A stretch of DNA of 64,000 bases from Diphasiastrum complanatum (GCA_029204225.1 CM055093.1:19022041-19086040); one strand, 5' to 3'; numbered from the stretch's first letter, positions 35,901 to 48,760 are shown. Translations and numbers: made by a program. Notes: generated from the letters alone by a model not told the origin.

Positions 35901-38547
35901 GCAATTTTGTGGCTCAGGTGTGTCCTTATTTTTGTAGAATATTGGAGTTAACTTTTTTAAAATGCATAAATATGATGTCTGTATATTCTCAGAATGTTTT
36001 TTGTTGTGGTTTTTGAGGATTCAATGTGACGAGTTGGTTTTCCTGATATTAAAAGTCGAAATGTGGGTTTTAGGTCTTAATAAGTAGGACTAAAGTACAT
36101 TGTCCCCTTGGACCATTGACTGGTGGCATGAAATGTTGTTGAGATGGCTCTTGAAGCCCAAGTTATATCCTGTGGGGCACTTCAAAGAGGGTTAACATGT
36201 CACATCAAATGGGGTGATTCCTAGTACTCAAAGTAAATCCTGCAGCTTGTTGTATTCATAGTGTTAGATCTGAACTTTGACTTCCAACATGTTGATTTTT
36301 TACATGTCATGAATACAATTCAAATTGTATCGAAAACAGGACCGTTAATGTCAAAATACAACGCTATTTAATATGGAGTGAAAGAAAATCATTTTTGAGA
36401 ATCAGTTGATTCATGTGAGCATTTTGGTCAAGATTCTCAAGAGATACTTACACTACATGGCTATAATGCACAATGACATCATTATAAGAGTTGTTACCAT
36501 GGCTATAATGCACAATGACATCATTATAAGAGTAGTTGCCAAGGCACAAGGGATCATCTATACGACGGAAACTTGTTAGTTTAGGCAAGAACTCCTATTT
36601 TGGGAACAAGACGAGTCTATGGTCAATGGATTCTAATCAGCTTTACTGCTTAACATACTACAGGAGACTAAACTAAACATATTAAAGGAGACACGGGAAA
36701 GTTGTAGTTGTGTATGCTCACATAGGTGCGGCCCCGCACCCTTATCATTTTTCCATATTCTTTTTGGTCTATTGAATTTTCGTGGGTTCTTCATCTTTGG
36801 CAAGCTATGTACAAAACATCCACAAAAGCACTATTCAAGTTGAAGAGAAATGAATTGATACTGATCAAACTCTGATAGACTGATAGATGATCAAGAACAT
36901 TGATTAAATCAAGTTCATAGTTATTGAAATATGATGAATGCTAGCTAAGATCTCTATCTACACTGACTTATGTGAAGTTCCCTATGTCTCTGAACAAACA
37001 ATCTACTAGAATGAGGCTTCATGGCCTATTTATACTATTTGAAGTCTTAGGCCCTGCAAGTTAGGGTTGAAGACCTAATAATAATGAAGTGAGGAATAAA
37101 TGAATAAATCTCACTAAGATGCTTCTAGCTGACCTTTTGTGGTGTAGCAAGTGCCCGTGGCATAACTCTAGCACACAAAGATGCTTCTACTTCAGTAGCA
37201 CGTGGGGGGACTCGGGAGTTATCTTCTCGGCTGAGTCTGGTTGAGAAAGCCCTGCCCCTGCTTAATGAGGCTGAGGCGGCCTTGCTCCTGCTGACTTTCT
37301 CAATGGGATCCCACCTGAGGATGATGATGGCCTGGACATGGACAGCCTAGGCACTGATCCTGATGACCTAGATGGACCCACAAATGTGCTGGATTGACTG
37401 TAATTGCAGGTGTGGGTTGCTGCATTTTTTGCTTCATTTCGGAGTTCTGAAACATGCATTTTGGAACACTGAGGCCATTTGGTGCAACTTAGCTTGCTGG
37501 AAGAGAGGACGATAAAGTTAGTCAATTTAAAAACCTCGATCACCTTAGAAAAACTAAGGAACCACCTGCTAGCAGGTGAATCTATTCTAGCCATAAAGCA
37601 GCAGGCGGAAAGAAGAGGTAGATGTGGCTATCACAGAATGTATGAGAAGTAGAGTGACAGCTGAAGTTTGTGTACAAAGCATTGAATTCTCACACAATTA
37701 ACCTACTAGTGCTCTTATATGGTTTTACAGGCCCTGCGTAAGGAACCCATGACAGTGTATGGTGATGGAAAACAAACTCGCAGTTTTCAGTACGTTTCTG
37801 ACCTGGTAAGTGTTATGTTTCTCTTTGACATTTTGACCTACATGATATGATGCCAAGTATGTTCGATCATCTGATGATTAAGAATCTTCAGGCATTTGAA
37901 AATTTAAACAAGGTCATAACTAGTAGAAATTGTGGGAAGAGGTTCTTGTTAAAGGTCAGTGAAACGTTACAAGATCACCAGCAGTCTCCAGCAATCTCCA
38001 GTGAGCATAATCGCCCTTTGGCTCTTGTGCTGGAAACCTGGTTCTGCAGCAAACCTAATGGCAATTAATTATCAGACTAATGGCATGCATTTAATAGGTT
38101 GAAGGCCTGATGCGGTTGATGGAAAGTGAACATGTAGGCCCTTTCAATCTCGGCAATCCTGGTGAATTCACGATGCTAGAGCTTGCGGAGGTGGGTGAAA
38201 ACTGTACCTTGTTTGATGGTTTTATCTTGGTCTTGTTATATATCTTTGTAATATATTTGCTATGCCTTCTTCTGTGCTAATGTAAACAAGTTCTTCTTTA
38301 TAATGTGAATGAGTTTACGTGTTGGTAGGTAGTGAAGGACACCATAGATCCTAAAGCAAGGATAGAGTTTCATAAAAACACTGAAGACGATCCACATATG
38401 AGGAAGCCAGATATCTCAAAGGCAAAAGCCTTGCTTGGATGGGAACCTAAAGTTCCTTTAAGAGACGGCCTACCCCTAATGGTGGAGGATTTTCAACAGC
38501 GAATTTTTGGTGACCATAGTAGTGCATCTTTGGGCGAAGATAATTGA
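32014..38547 (+). CDS. UXS: UDP-glucuronate decarboxylase (UDP-xylose synthase)
   Basis: Converts UDP-glucuronate to UDP-xylose with bound NAD, feeding xylan and other wall polysaccharides. Seven exons: 32014-32595, 33287-33434, 33739-33818, 35834-35917, 37731-37805, 38098-38190, 38329-38547; 426 residues, all junctions in frame. A short cytosolic N-terminus and one hydrophobic span (residues about 47-63) mark the Golgi type II membrane form (UXS1/2/4-like), not the cytosolic form. The SDR fold shows GGAGFVG (113-119) for [11 protein letters not shown] (218-225) and the catalytic YDEGK (Tyr249, Lys253). [21 protein letters not shown] and [11 protein letters not shown] follow. The start is the first of two adjacent ATGs. 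Introns 2-6 are GT-AG; intron 1 looks U12-type. No lesions were seen, so it is probably functional. Confidence 0.95.
32596..33286 (+). other. Intron 1 of UXS, U12-type AT-AC
   Basis: Exon 1 ends with codons for K-T-I and exon 2 resumes with K-T-N-V-V-G, as in the protein family, only if the intron runs from ATATCCTCTC to GGGCAC. The donor ATATCCT is the U12 consensus core. TCCTTAAT at 33268-33275 matches the U12 branch site (TTCCTTRAY) with its A 12-13 bases before the terminal AC. The intron lies between codons and carries a (GA)n repeat. Confidence 0.9.
32901..32977 (+). repeat. (GA)n microsatellite in UXS intron 1
   Basis: About 38 uninterrupted GA units inside the intron. Antisense frames here are only Ser-Leu repeats and are not genes. 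Confidence 0.97.
33819..35833 (+). other. UXS intron 3
   Basis: 2,015-bp GT-AG intron (GTTTACC to CCTGCAG). No coding domains were seen; a short CA-rich run lies near 35523-35542. Any retroelement remains are too decayed to name. Confidence 0.85.
35918..37730 (+). other. UXS intron 4 with 42-bp tandem repeat
   Basis: 1,813-bp GT-AG intron. It holds two direct copies of a 42-bp unit at 36456-36497 and 36498-36539 differing at about two bases. A minus-strand frame at 37262-37594 rich in Ser/Pro/Arg is not recognised and may be chance or transposon debris. Confidence 0.85.
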
Positions 38548-41500
38548 TTGACTATTCTCTGTAACAAACCTCAAGGATTTTTTTGACCTTCAATGTCTAC
38601 TTAAATTGGGATGAAAGGTCCTATGCGACACAGACACTGCTTGATCAGCAAATATTTATGCAGGGCTGAAAAGCTTTAGAAAAAATCTCATCTGCTTTAT
38701 GGTGCCCCTGCTGTACATATGTCATTTTCATCATTTACAAAAGTTTTCCTAGCCCAAATTTTCTCTTTGCTTTCTGCATTGACCACAAGATTACAACAGT
38801 CCACATTCACTATGTCATGCATGTAACTTCAGTTATTTCAGCTTTTGTCCGATTTTTTCTATTACAGTGACAACAATGGTATTTTTTGTTTGCATCGATC
38901 ATGGCTAAGAGTGTGGACTATAAAATCTTAGTTCGCGAGGGCCTTTTATCAAGCTGAGACATTGTAAGAAGCGTGGGTGCACTTGTACAGGTCTTTAGTT
39001 TTGAGTGCATTGCATGTTTATTACTTCCAAGTTCCGACCTTCAATTTGAAACATCAAGTATTCTCACTGAAATGATAAGTGCATGCGCAAATATTGGGAT
39101 TCTTGTAAAATTAGTTATTTCCATGGTTTTAATTACAATAAATAATGCTCACGATTGCTTATATTTAATTTATTTGCTGATTAAGAAGGTGTTGCAAAAT
39201 CAGTTTCAAAAGGATTTTGTTCTAGGTTTCCTAGTAATGAGAGAGAGTATTCTAGAGCGTACTCATAATTAGCTATCACAATTCAGCCATAGTGTGCACT
39301 GTAGTCTAGAAAGGTAAGCTCATTGAATGGTTATTTTGAGCATAGTTGTTTCCTTGAACCTAAGATGAAAAGCGTATTTTAAAGTTTGAATGATGTCTCT
39401 CCTATGAGAGCTTTAAAAGTTGTCAAATAAGAGATTTAAATGGTTTCTTCTTCTTTGTGACACCTTGTGCAGATTGTTCGTGTTATCCGCCTGTTTGACT
39501 GTAATTGCCTATTGCACTATTCTTTGGGCAAATATCATGTATTACGCAATGACATTTGTTTTGGGACTTAAATCTTTTTTGGTATTTTTTATATTTCATA
39601 ATAGATCATGACAATTTTTTTTTACAAACTTCATTAAACCATTATAGTAAAAAATGAAGTAACATTTGAAGGCAACATGATTTTTGAATATCTAAATACC
39701 ATAAAAATGCAAGAAGCATGGAAATATTTCATACTTCTCTTTTTTCAAAATTCTAAAGGATTTTTATTAGTGCCTCCCAGAGTTCGGAACTTGGGATATT
39801 ATCTACACTCTTTTTTTCAGTCGATGCAGTTGAAGATCCATCTTTTTCTTCAAAGTTTATTGACATATGATCTTTTGAATCAACATTCAATGTTGACAAG
39901 AAATTATGTAAGTCAATTTTTTTCTATTGTTGATGAGTTGAGGATGATGGTTGTCCCATTACCCCATGTCGTTCTTTTAAACTAACTATAGTTGACTTTC
40001 ATAATTGATTAGTCATTGTCGTATCAAAATAAAATTTAGCTAAAACATCTACGTCTTTTAAACTTAAATCAGTGTGCAACCAGTGGACTTGTAATACTTT
40101 TGTCCAGTTACAATTTTGAATAGATCCAAGCACTGTTGCAATCCAAAATGGATGTCCTTTGCTATTTTTTGAAGCCAAAAGTGCAACAAGACTCCTAATT
40201 TGAATTTCATTAAGATCATTACACTACATCTTGGCAGCTTCTACAGTTGGCCTATTTTCTATCAAGTCCAAATAAAACTTGTGCTCCTCCCCTTGCACAA
40301 GTCGCAAAAAGTTATTATTTGTGGAGGGTTTGACTTGAAGGACGATCAAATTTGTCAAGAAGTTGATAAGCTGCTTGAATGCTTGATTCCAAACAAATTA
40401 ATGAGACAAATGGATCAATTTCACAATGTTCTCTTTGAGGCTTTTCTTATTCTAGCGTGGACTTAAAAGGAAGTAATGGTGCAAGTTTGACCTGAGCAGA
40501 AAGCACATTAATTCAATTGAGAATTTACCGTTTTCCAAGCCAAAACGTTCGAGCGGCGAGCTGATTTTCAAGTAGTGGTCGTTGCATGCCCCCATTTTCT
40601 GTCGAGGACCATCTTGTAGAGGCAAGTCCAAACACACCCAATCTCCACTCATTACTACATTTCCAATTGTTCGCAGTGAGTCCACCCTTAAAACCAAGCT
40701 ACCAAAGGTGGCAATTTGGAGATGGGATCATCTCAAAATATTTTCCATATATGAACATTACGATTTCCAAGTCAGCACGTCGCGAACTGAATCGGGTAAA
40801 GTCAGACCTCTTTGTCTCCAGGCATACTCAGGAATTGCATGTGAATATACCTGGGACCAGTTTTTGCATTTTACCAGTGTTCATATTGTGGAGTCGGCAT
40901 AAAATGACCCAATGGCATTGCAGTAAGTTATAGTGCCTAGATGTTCACACTTGTCCATGCCTGTGTGCTTGCTGGTGCAGATGGGGCTCCGTGGGATGTG
41001 GTCAATGGCCCTTGGCTTGTAGGAGTTGGTTGCGTTTCTCATGGAATTTGTGCTACCAAAGCCGTAGTCAATTGGCGCTCTAACTCATCATTTTGCCTTT
41101 ACAATGTACCGACCAGGTTGATGATTGGATCTACATAACTTTACTGCTTACATAACCGTTTACTGCTTGACTTCAAAATCTTGGAGTAGCTTCTTCTGTG
41201 TCTGCAGTTTGGCAATAACCGTGTTGTATTTGTCAATTGGTACAGGGTTCGTGTTTGGCATTGGTGGTACTGTTAGGTAATCATCAATGGTGCGTTGGTG
41301 TTCAGCACATTTATTTTGCCACGCCTGGATCACCTCTTCCTTTGCGAGGATCTGTTTTGACCCTGGTTTGCAAGGCTTGATTTTGTCTTTGCAGAAGTGG
41401 TACCATGGCTTGATAGGATTTGATATTGATCTGCATGGCATCCATGTTTAACAACATCTTGGCCATATTGGCCTTTGCTTCACTTGACTCTTGTTACAGC

Positions 41501-42564
41501 TGGTGGATCTACGTTTGGAACCTAATGGCATTGGAACACTCCAGTTGCCATCTCAATTTCGCTGTCTCTTTTGCTTTTCTCTCTTCCGCTACCAGCATGT
41601 GGTGATGAAGGCGATCTTGAAGAGTCCAATTGAAATCCTTGATACATGCGCATGAGAAAGGGCACTGGTTGCTGGCACATCAACTTCTTCAAGTAGACAC
41701 TGGTGGAATAGGCATGCCTGTTGATGGAGGTCTCCCTGTTGTACTTGGTATTGCTGGTTGCTCTTGCGCTATCTTGCTTGCGTGTGCTTCCTTGTCATAG
41801 ATATTCGGGGGTGTGGATCCCTCGGGATATGTCGTAAAAACATGTGGAGGCGATCCAACTCCCCTATTTTCAAAAATGATGTCGGCCCCCTGATCTTGTT
41901 GTTCCTGGCCCCATTGTCTATTCCGGTTGCTTCTGTCACTGGTGGTTCTGCTTGTTGCTCTTCTCCTGCCCTTTCTCTTGTAGGTGATGCAATTTCCTGA
42001 GGGATGGCAGGTAAGGGAGAAAGCTCGAATGTGGGCCGTTTGCTCAGCAACTATGTCAGGTTCTTTTTCTGGTGGGGGATTGGTCCATCCCAAAAGTCCT
42101 AAAAGGGTCAAGGGGAACCACTTCTCATGGTGGTTACACCCTACATGAGCAATAGAGATACCGCCACATCCAAGCTTGAGGGCCTTCTTTGCTACCCCGT
42201 GCTCCCCAGCCGATGAGAGTTTTCCAGGCTCTCAGAGGTACAACTGCAAGGAGGCGTGTTGGCACTTTGATTCTGCTAGTCTTCTAGGTTCAGGCTCTTA
42301 TGCCTGACCTCTAGATTGTTCTTACTCCCATATTGGGGCTAATGACATAGTCTTTACTGAGATGTTTACTTGGAACCTCTAGGATCAAATCGGGATGTTG
42401 AGACAATGTGCTTCTGTATCCTCCCCCAAGATCATTTTCCAGGTTTCTATTGGTACTATGGCTAATCCGGGTGATTGCACTTGTGACTCTAAGACTAGGA
42501 TCCCCGGGAAGGGTTATGTTACTTCCGTGTATCGGGTGGATGTAACGTCCCAAGATCCATCAGA
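38548..42564. other. Gene-poor stretch with coding-like debris
   Basis: The first few hundred bases are the UXS 3' UTR; AATAAA at 39137-39142 is a distant candidate signal. Between about 41160 and 42111 the minus strand has Gln/Lys-rich, coiled-coil-like pieces in alternating frames (for example QRQNQALQTRVKTDP and QWGQEQQDQGADI) that look like a decayed, unrecognised protein. TGTAACGTCCC at 42540 resembles a Gypsy LTR start. Confidence 0.4.
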
Positions 42565-42654
42565 CACAAGTTCGTATACTTCGAGATAGCTATAGTCTCC
42601 GCAATGTCTCCACAAGTTCATATACTTTGAGATAGCTATAGTCTCCGCAATGTT
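42565..42654. repeat. 46-bp tandem repeat, two copies
   Basis: CACAAGTTC.TATACTT.GAGATAGC... occurs at 42565 and again at 42611 with two visible substitutions. Confidence 0.9.
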
Positions 42655-42771
42655 GTACTCTATCTAATCAGGGTATCGCAAGACTTACACTAAGGACATG
42701 TCTTGGCCTCGATTGATAATACCTTCAAGTGGTAAGACTCGACTTTTAGTTGGAGGACCATGACTTCTAAT

Positions 42772-43149
42772 GAAACAAACGGGCTTCCGGTTGATCTCCA
42801 GCAAAGGGTAACCAATCCTATCATAATTTCAAGTTCAGATGTTAAGTTTAATAACTTGAAGTCATTGAAGACTTGGCCATCTTCAAGGACTTTCACAAAC
42901 TTGCATTTAGAACAAGTGTGCAGATTTACATTACTTTTACACTAAGTGTCGCACAGTTCGCATTACTCTTGTTTTTGAGAGTATGAATTAATTTTTAAGA
43001 TCATGTTGGGCAATTAGAATACTTAAAGCTGTGATCATATTTAGCATAAGCTTTCTATTAGGCTATTTATGCATTGTAACGGGAGAGCTATTCCGCAATA
43101 TTCCTGTTCTCTTGTCCGTTCGCATTCTTCTATCTCCCTTGTCCCATCA
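42772..43149 (+). repeat. 5' LTR of element B (truncated)
   Basis: Similarity to the LTRs of A begins at the CGGGCTTCC.GTTGATCTCCAGC region and ends with CCCATCA at 43149. A deletion between about 42960 and 42970 removes the CGAAGAGAG repeats and TATA box found in A. Confidence 0.75.
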
Positions 43150-43205
43150 TATTGGTATCAAAGCCGGGAGATTAAGTTTGTTCTATTTGTATTACTGTTA
43201 TCACG

Positions 43206-44690
43206 TCTCATCTTGGTAGCTCTTCATTGTCATCATCCAACGAGGCTAGAATCATTGACAAGTTCAATGGTTCTAACTTCTACATCTGGAAGTTAAAACT
43301 CCGGATGATGTTGATAGATAGAGATCTTTGGGATGTAGTAGAAGGTGCTGACCTGAAACTAGAAGATGGTGATCAAGAAAAGGCATGGAAAATCAAAGAT
43401 CAGAAGGCCTTAGCATGTACCACACTCAATCTGTCTGACTCCCAAATATCCCACATTACCACATGCAAAACCCTTAAGGATGTATTAGATTTGTTATCAA
43501 ATCTCTATGAGACTCATGATATAACCACTAGATTACAGAAGCAACAACAACAACAGCAGCCAAACTCCTCCAACGTGGTAGAATTCAAGGAGCAAGATAC
43601 AAATTTGTTAATGGCTTACAGCAGTAGCAACGAAGACTATGATAACTGGTACCTGGACAATGACACTTCCCAACACATGACCTCTCAGAAAGAATGGTTT
43701 ACCGAGTATGCATCTTACAGCAGAGATCAGTTCATCTACCTCGGAGATTCTAGTATCATACATGTGGAAGGCAAAGGAGCAGTGAAGATCACCTTCAACA
43801 ACAATCTATCTATTAGTGTTCCTAACGTCCTTCATGTTCCTCAATTATCAAAGAACCTGTTATCAGTCTCTAAGATAACTGATGAGGGCCACATTGTTAC
43901 TTTCTCATCTGAACAGTGTGCAATACTCAAGGAAGATACTATTCAAACTACATGCACTAGAGTCGAAAATCTTTACGTACTCTCTAATTTAGATTCATTA
44001 GCTAGTATCTCTTATGAAAATGTAAACGACAGTGCTGTTCTGTGGTATAGTCGATTTGGACACGTGAATACAAGATATATATGCGTTGTAATAATTTAAT
44101 TGATGGATTGAATTTCTCTTCTTCATTAGATAGGAAATATTTCTTTTGTGAATCATGCATCCATGGAAAGCACTCTAGCAACAAGTGTATTGGATCTTGT
44201 ACATAACGATCTTTGTGGTCCAATGCCAATTCCATTTTTAGGAGATGCAATCTATTTTATCAGTTTCATAGATGATTATTCTAGATGGTCTACAATCATG
44301 TTCATTAAGCACAAATCTGAAGCCTTTGAATGCTTCAAGAGATTCAAGGCCATGGCTGAGACACAAACATCTACAAAAGTGAAGGCACTCCGAATTGATG
44401 GTGGCGGTGAATACATCTCTAACAAGATGTCCGACTACATGGCTGAACATGGTATTAGAAGACAGTTCACCACTTCCTATTTGCCTCAGCAGAACGAGAT
44501 TGCAGAAAGGAAGAATCGAACTCTTATCAACTCAGTCAGATCCATGCTACATCAAGCACAGCTACTTGTGAAGTTCTGGGCAGAAGCTACTACCATAACC
44601 TGTTCCGTGTAGAACAGATCCAGTAGCAAAGCCATCAACAACAAAGCTCCTTATGAAATTTGGCATGGGCACAAGCCTAGGGTCAGCCAT
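43206..44690 (+). pseudogene. Element B gag-protease-integrase
   Basis: The gag start codon of A (ATG) reads ACG here at 43203. Gag continues (RIIDKFNGSNFYIWKLKLRM in adjoining parts), then an internal deletion near 43537 jumps to the Gln-rich tail, removing the zinc knuckle. The protease motif reads WYLDNDTSQHM instead of D-S-G. LHVPQLSKNLLSVSKI follows. The frame breaks near 44080 within the pre-integrase block and resumes at about 44165. The integrase core is open to 44610 and keeps all three acidic positions: HNDLCGP, RIDGGGEY and EIAERKNRT. A stop and further linker sequence follow. Confidence 0.85.
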
Positions 44691-44939
44691 TTAAAATTTT
44701 TTGGTTGTATATGTTTTTTTCACATTCCTAAACAGCTTAGGAAGGAGCTGGATCATAGGACAAATAAATGTATTTTCATTGGCTATTCTGATGAGCATAA
44801 AGCTTATAAAGTTTATGATCCATCCACCAATGTAGTATTTGTCTCTAGGTATGTAATATTTCAAGAACATACATACTATGATTTCAAACAACCATCGATA
44901 AACAATGCTATGTCATTTCATCCTATTTTACGGCATGGA

Positions 44940-47100
44940 TTCTTCCAACGTTGGTGTTCCTTCTACAGAACTTGCATCTACAGCTACAGAAGCCGAGAAG
45001 CCGACAATACCTATCATTAGACCAGACCAAGCTAGAAGAAGCATCATTGCATCCTGGTCAACCAAACATCCGTAGATCCTCACGGACTCAAACAATTCCT
45101 GAGATGTATACACCTCAATCATTCTGGACTTCATCAGAAGAACCAGAGAGCCTAGCTGAAGCAATTAACTCTAAGGATGTTGTGAAGTGGTAAGAAGCTA
45201 TGGAAAATGAGTACAACTCACTTTTGACGAATTAGTCCTGGACATGGGTCGAATTCCCCACTCACAAGAGAGTTATCGACAACAAGTGGATCTTCAAGAA
45301 GAAGATCAACTCTGATGGTTCCATTCCTAAATGGAAAGCACGACTGGTGGCTAAAGGATTCACTGAAGTCCAAGGAGTGGATTACCAAGAAATTTTCATT
45401 CTTGTCGTCAAAATGCAGTCAATCAGGACTCTGATTGCATTAGCAGCCGCATAAGACCTCGAAATGCACCAAATGGATGTTAAGATAGCATTTCTCAACG
45501 ACAATGTCGAAGAGGAGCTGTATACCTTCCAACCGGAAGGATTCGAAGTCAAAGTCCAAGAGCACAAAGTGTGCAAGCTGAACAAAGCAATCTACAGTCT
45601 GAAACAGGCCGCAAGAGCATGGTTTGATAGAATCAACTCTTATTTCATTCAATTGGGATTTGCAAACAATTCAGTTGATTGTAATGTTTATTCGAAGCAT
45701 ATAGGCACCAATTCAATTCACATAGCTCTTTATGTAGATGACGCGTTTATCTTGTCTAACGACACTTCTCTTCTTGTCAAATTAAAGTGTAAACACAATC
45801 TATTTACTTAGAAACTTGGATTTGATTTTTGGAAGTGCCAATGCCTTCCTATGGTGTTTAGAATGGTTTTAGTTTCACTTTTGAACTAAAAAACATAAGC
45901 CTCAAACTCTCTCTCAAGGATTTGTAGGTTTAATAAGCTTCTAACACCATTTACTCATCAAATCTATAATGGAAACAATGGATTTTCATAAGCACATCAC
46001 TAGTTTCACGCTTCACAACTTGTTTGAAGCTCAAATATTGGAAAAACACAAAGTTTTGGTGAAAGTACAACTCCAGCAGCCTCTCACACGTGTGAGAAGT
46101 ACATTTGAACTTTACACACTAATCTGAACCTCAACATTACAAGTAAACTATTAGAAAAGGTCGCCCTCCTTCAAAATGAATCTAGCACCAATGCTTTCAC
46201 CAAAATGAAGACTTTGGATCATCAACTAAGCCCTTTGACTTGGATCTGATACCATGTAAAATTTTAGAGTAAGGGACTGAATTCGACCTACAAATGATCA
46301 CAAAGAGTGACTGGTAGCTTGGGATCTTGATCTATGTCAAAACTAGCTTCCAAATCTAGCTTCTACTTGACAATCTTTGTGTTTCCAAGCAAAAACAATA
46401 AAAAATGATGACCCACGGCTTCACATGTGTGAAGTACAGCTACTGTATGGCCTGATAACAGAGAAATAGTTTACTAAACATTTACTTAGCATTCATCCAC
46501 AAAGAAAGTGCTTAGGAGAGTGTAAACAACAAGATTGTTTTACAAACCAATGTTTCTCATCATTCGCTCAATAATGGATCCATCATGGATCAAGTACAAA
46601 ATCATCATAATCTCTCTCTAAGCTGCATCTTGCACATGTGGGATAGCTCATTGTACTCATCCATATCCACTTTGGATAAGATCTATCAAGTTTGCCACAT
46701 CATCCATTGGCGGTTTGTGTTGACCTTCTAGATTCCTACAATCTAGGACCTAACTCCTATAATTTAGGAGATGTCATATTAGACTCAAATGAAAGCTAAT
46801 CCAAATGGATTTGAATATTACAAGTGTCATTTCACACATGTGGACAGGTCCTCACATGTGTGGATCCACATAGATATCAAAGATACATCAAAAACCATGT
46901 GAAAATTGCCTAATTCTAACATTCTACACACTACTAAGAGTGATCTGTCAAAGGAATTTGACATGACTGATTTAGGAGCTGTCCATTCTTTGCTAGGAAT
47001 TCACATTACTAGAAAGGCTTCAGAAGAAGATCTATCTTAGCCAGCAAGAATATCTAGAAGGCATTTTAGAAAAGTTTCATGTTTGATTGCAAACCAATTA
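44940..47100 (+). pseudogene. Element B reverse transcriptase, interrupted
   Basis: RT begins after the linker: KWIFKKKINSDGSIPKWKAR (45280-45340), LVAKGFTEVQGVDYQE, MHQMDVKIAFLND and the catalytic YVDDAF near 45732-45749. At about 45795 (KLK) the RT is cut by unrelated DNA and resumes near 46950 with LSKEFDMTDLGAVHSLLGI. In-frame stops also occur near 45190, 45230 and 45450. Confidence 0.85.
45795..46947 (-). mobile_element. Foreign insertion in element B RT
   Basis: About 1.15 kb that splits a continuous RT reading. At 46239-46252 the minus strand reads TGGTATCAGATCCAAG, a degenerate tRNA-Met primer site, next to TGTAAAATTTTAG at 46253. The right part (46253-46940) is therefore likely a minus-strand 5' LTR and the left part (45795-46238) a short leader. 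No coding domain is visible, and the left LTR is not recognised. It may be a truncated or small non-autonomous LTR element. Edges are uncertain by about 10 bases. Confidence 0.55.
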
Positions 47101-47273
47101 ATACTCTAATGGATCCAAGTAAAGTATTGTCTAAACCTACTTGTGCTGATTCTGATAGTGAAATACTCGACATAGCGAAGTACCCTTATCATTCACTAAT
47201 AGGATCTTTGATGTATTCAATGTTGTGTACTAGACCAGATTTAGCATAGACTGTTAGCACGTTAAGTCAATTC

Positions 47274-47880
47274 ATGTCTAATACTAGGATCTCTCATTGG
47301 AAAGCATTAAAGAGAGTGATGAGATATATTCAGGGAAGTTTAGATCACATTTTATGGTATGATGGAAATGCTATCGACCCACTCGTCCTGCAAGGCTACT
47401 CAGACTCAGATTGGGGAGGAACAGTCTCTACTAGAAAATCTACCTCCGGAATCCGTTCTATTTGGTAGGGGGACCAATTTCATGGAACTCAAGGAAGCAG
47501 GAATCAGTTGCGCTTTCTTCGATAGAGGTAGAGTACATCGCAGCATGCCAAGCTTCAAAAGAAGCTATATGGATCAGGTTACTACTTCACGGCTTACATC
47601 ACACTCAGTGCAATGTTACCACCATTCTACATGACAACTAGAGCTGTATTTCACTGTCACTAAATCCCAGATTTCATGGCAAATCCAAGTGCATAGAAAT
47701 CTAGTATCATTTTATTCGGGAGAAAGTTTTCTCAGGGCAAGTGATCCTTCAATACTGATCCACAACAGAAATAGTGGCAGACATCTTCACCAAAGCGATT
47801 CCCAGGTTCAAGCATCAGAAGTTCTTCAACATGCTGAACCTGACGAAGGTACCAAGGCACCAACCGTGACCTTAAGGGGG
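47274..47880 (+). pseudogene. Element B RNase H domain
   Basis: Homologous to 27043-27622 of A: GYSDSDWGGT is present, then a frameshift or stop near 47465 breaks the reading. Later parts (CQASKEAIWIR-like and DIFTKA-like) appear in another frame up to the polypurine tract AAGGGGGGC. Confidence 0.8.
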
Positions 47881-47882
47881 GC

Positions 47883-48349
47883 TATTGGAAATTAAGCCCA
47901 CAGTTGCCTCATTGGAATTATAACTTAGACAGCCAAACTATTTGAAGAGCGTCTACGAACGGGCTTCTGGTTGATCTCCAGCAAAGGGTACCCAATCCTA
48001 TCATAATTTCAAGTTTAGATGTTAAGTTTAATAACTTGAAGTCATTGAAGACTTGGCCATCTTCAAGGACTTCCACAAACTTGCATTTGGAACAAGTTTG
48101 CATATTTACATTACTTTTTCAACAATCTGTAGAAATATACTAAGTGTCGCACAGTTCGCATTTTTTGCACTTTTCCAAAAATTGCGACACTTGCCTTCGA
48201 CTTCTTCCGTTCAATTATTTGAAGAAGTCAACTTGTTCACAGTTCAAAAGTTTAACTATTTTGAACACCTTCGGCTTTTTTGCATTTTTTTTCGAAAAAT
48301 GCAAAGAGAGAGAAAATTTCCAAGGTTATCTATTTTCAAGGGCTAAACT
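47883..48349 (+). repeat. 3' LTR of element B (3'-truncated)
   Basis: Matches the first half of the element A 3' LTR with an internal deletion near its start, and ends abruptly after a CTATTTTCAAG segment where Gypsy LTR sequence begins. Confidence 0.75.
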
Positions 48350-48760
48350 GTGAATTGGGGCCCTTATGTGTACATGGTGATAATTAATGGTTGTAGGCCT
48401 AAACACTTGATGGTGGATTTGTATGGGTCTATCAGTGAGTCATTGGAGAACTGGATGACGTGGCCCAGATAGGCTGCAGAGGTGTCTTGTGAGATGTCAC
48501 AGTGCACTACTAGTGGTGCATGGGCCTTGGAGGGGTATCAGTATACATGTTGGGCTCTCACTAGTGTATGCTTGGTAGCATGACCGGTAGCAGTATACTG
48601 CTGGTATGATGCATCATTCCTTGACTATGATTGATCCATAGCTTGGGAGCCAGATCTGTTCGATCTAGGTTTGGTTGGGTTGGCTTGTCCACCATCCGAT
48701 TCCCTTGTGTTGCTTGTGATTGGCATGCTTAGAATAGGATCCTTGGATTTGGACTTTACA
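48350..48760 (+). repeat. 5' LTR fragment of the Gypsy-like element
   Basis: From GAATTGGGGCCC on it matches the 3' LTR around 57292-57360 and 63784-64000. It ends in TTTACA one base before a PBS-like TAGTATCAGATC at 48762. The first 85 or so bases are missing. Confidence 0.75.

Larger units (their letters stand above)
42772..48349 (+). mobile_element. Copia element B, sister of element A
   Basis: Plus-strand Copia element of the same family as A. Truncated 5' LTR 42772-43149 (its central part with the TATA box is deleted), PBS 43153-43165 (TGGTATCAAAGCC, one change), internal region to 47882 and a 3' LTR start at 47883 (TATTGGAAATTA, where TG became TA) that breaks off near 48349 against Gypsy LTR sequence. 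It keeps integrase, RT and RNase H but has lost the middle of gag including the zinc knuckle. About 1.15 kb of foreign DNA interrupts RT. Confidence 0.85.
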
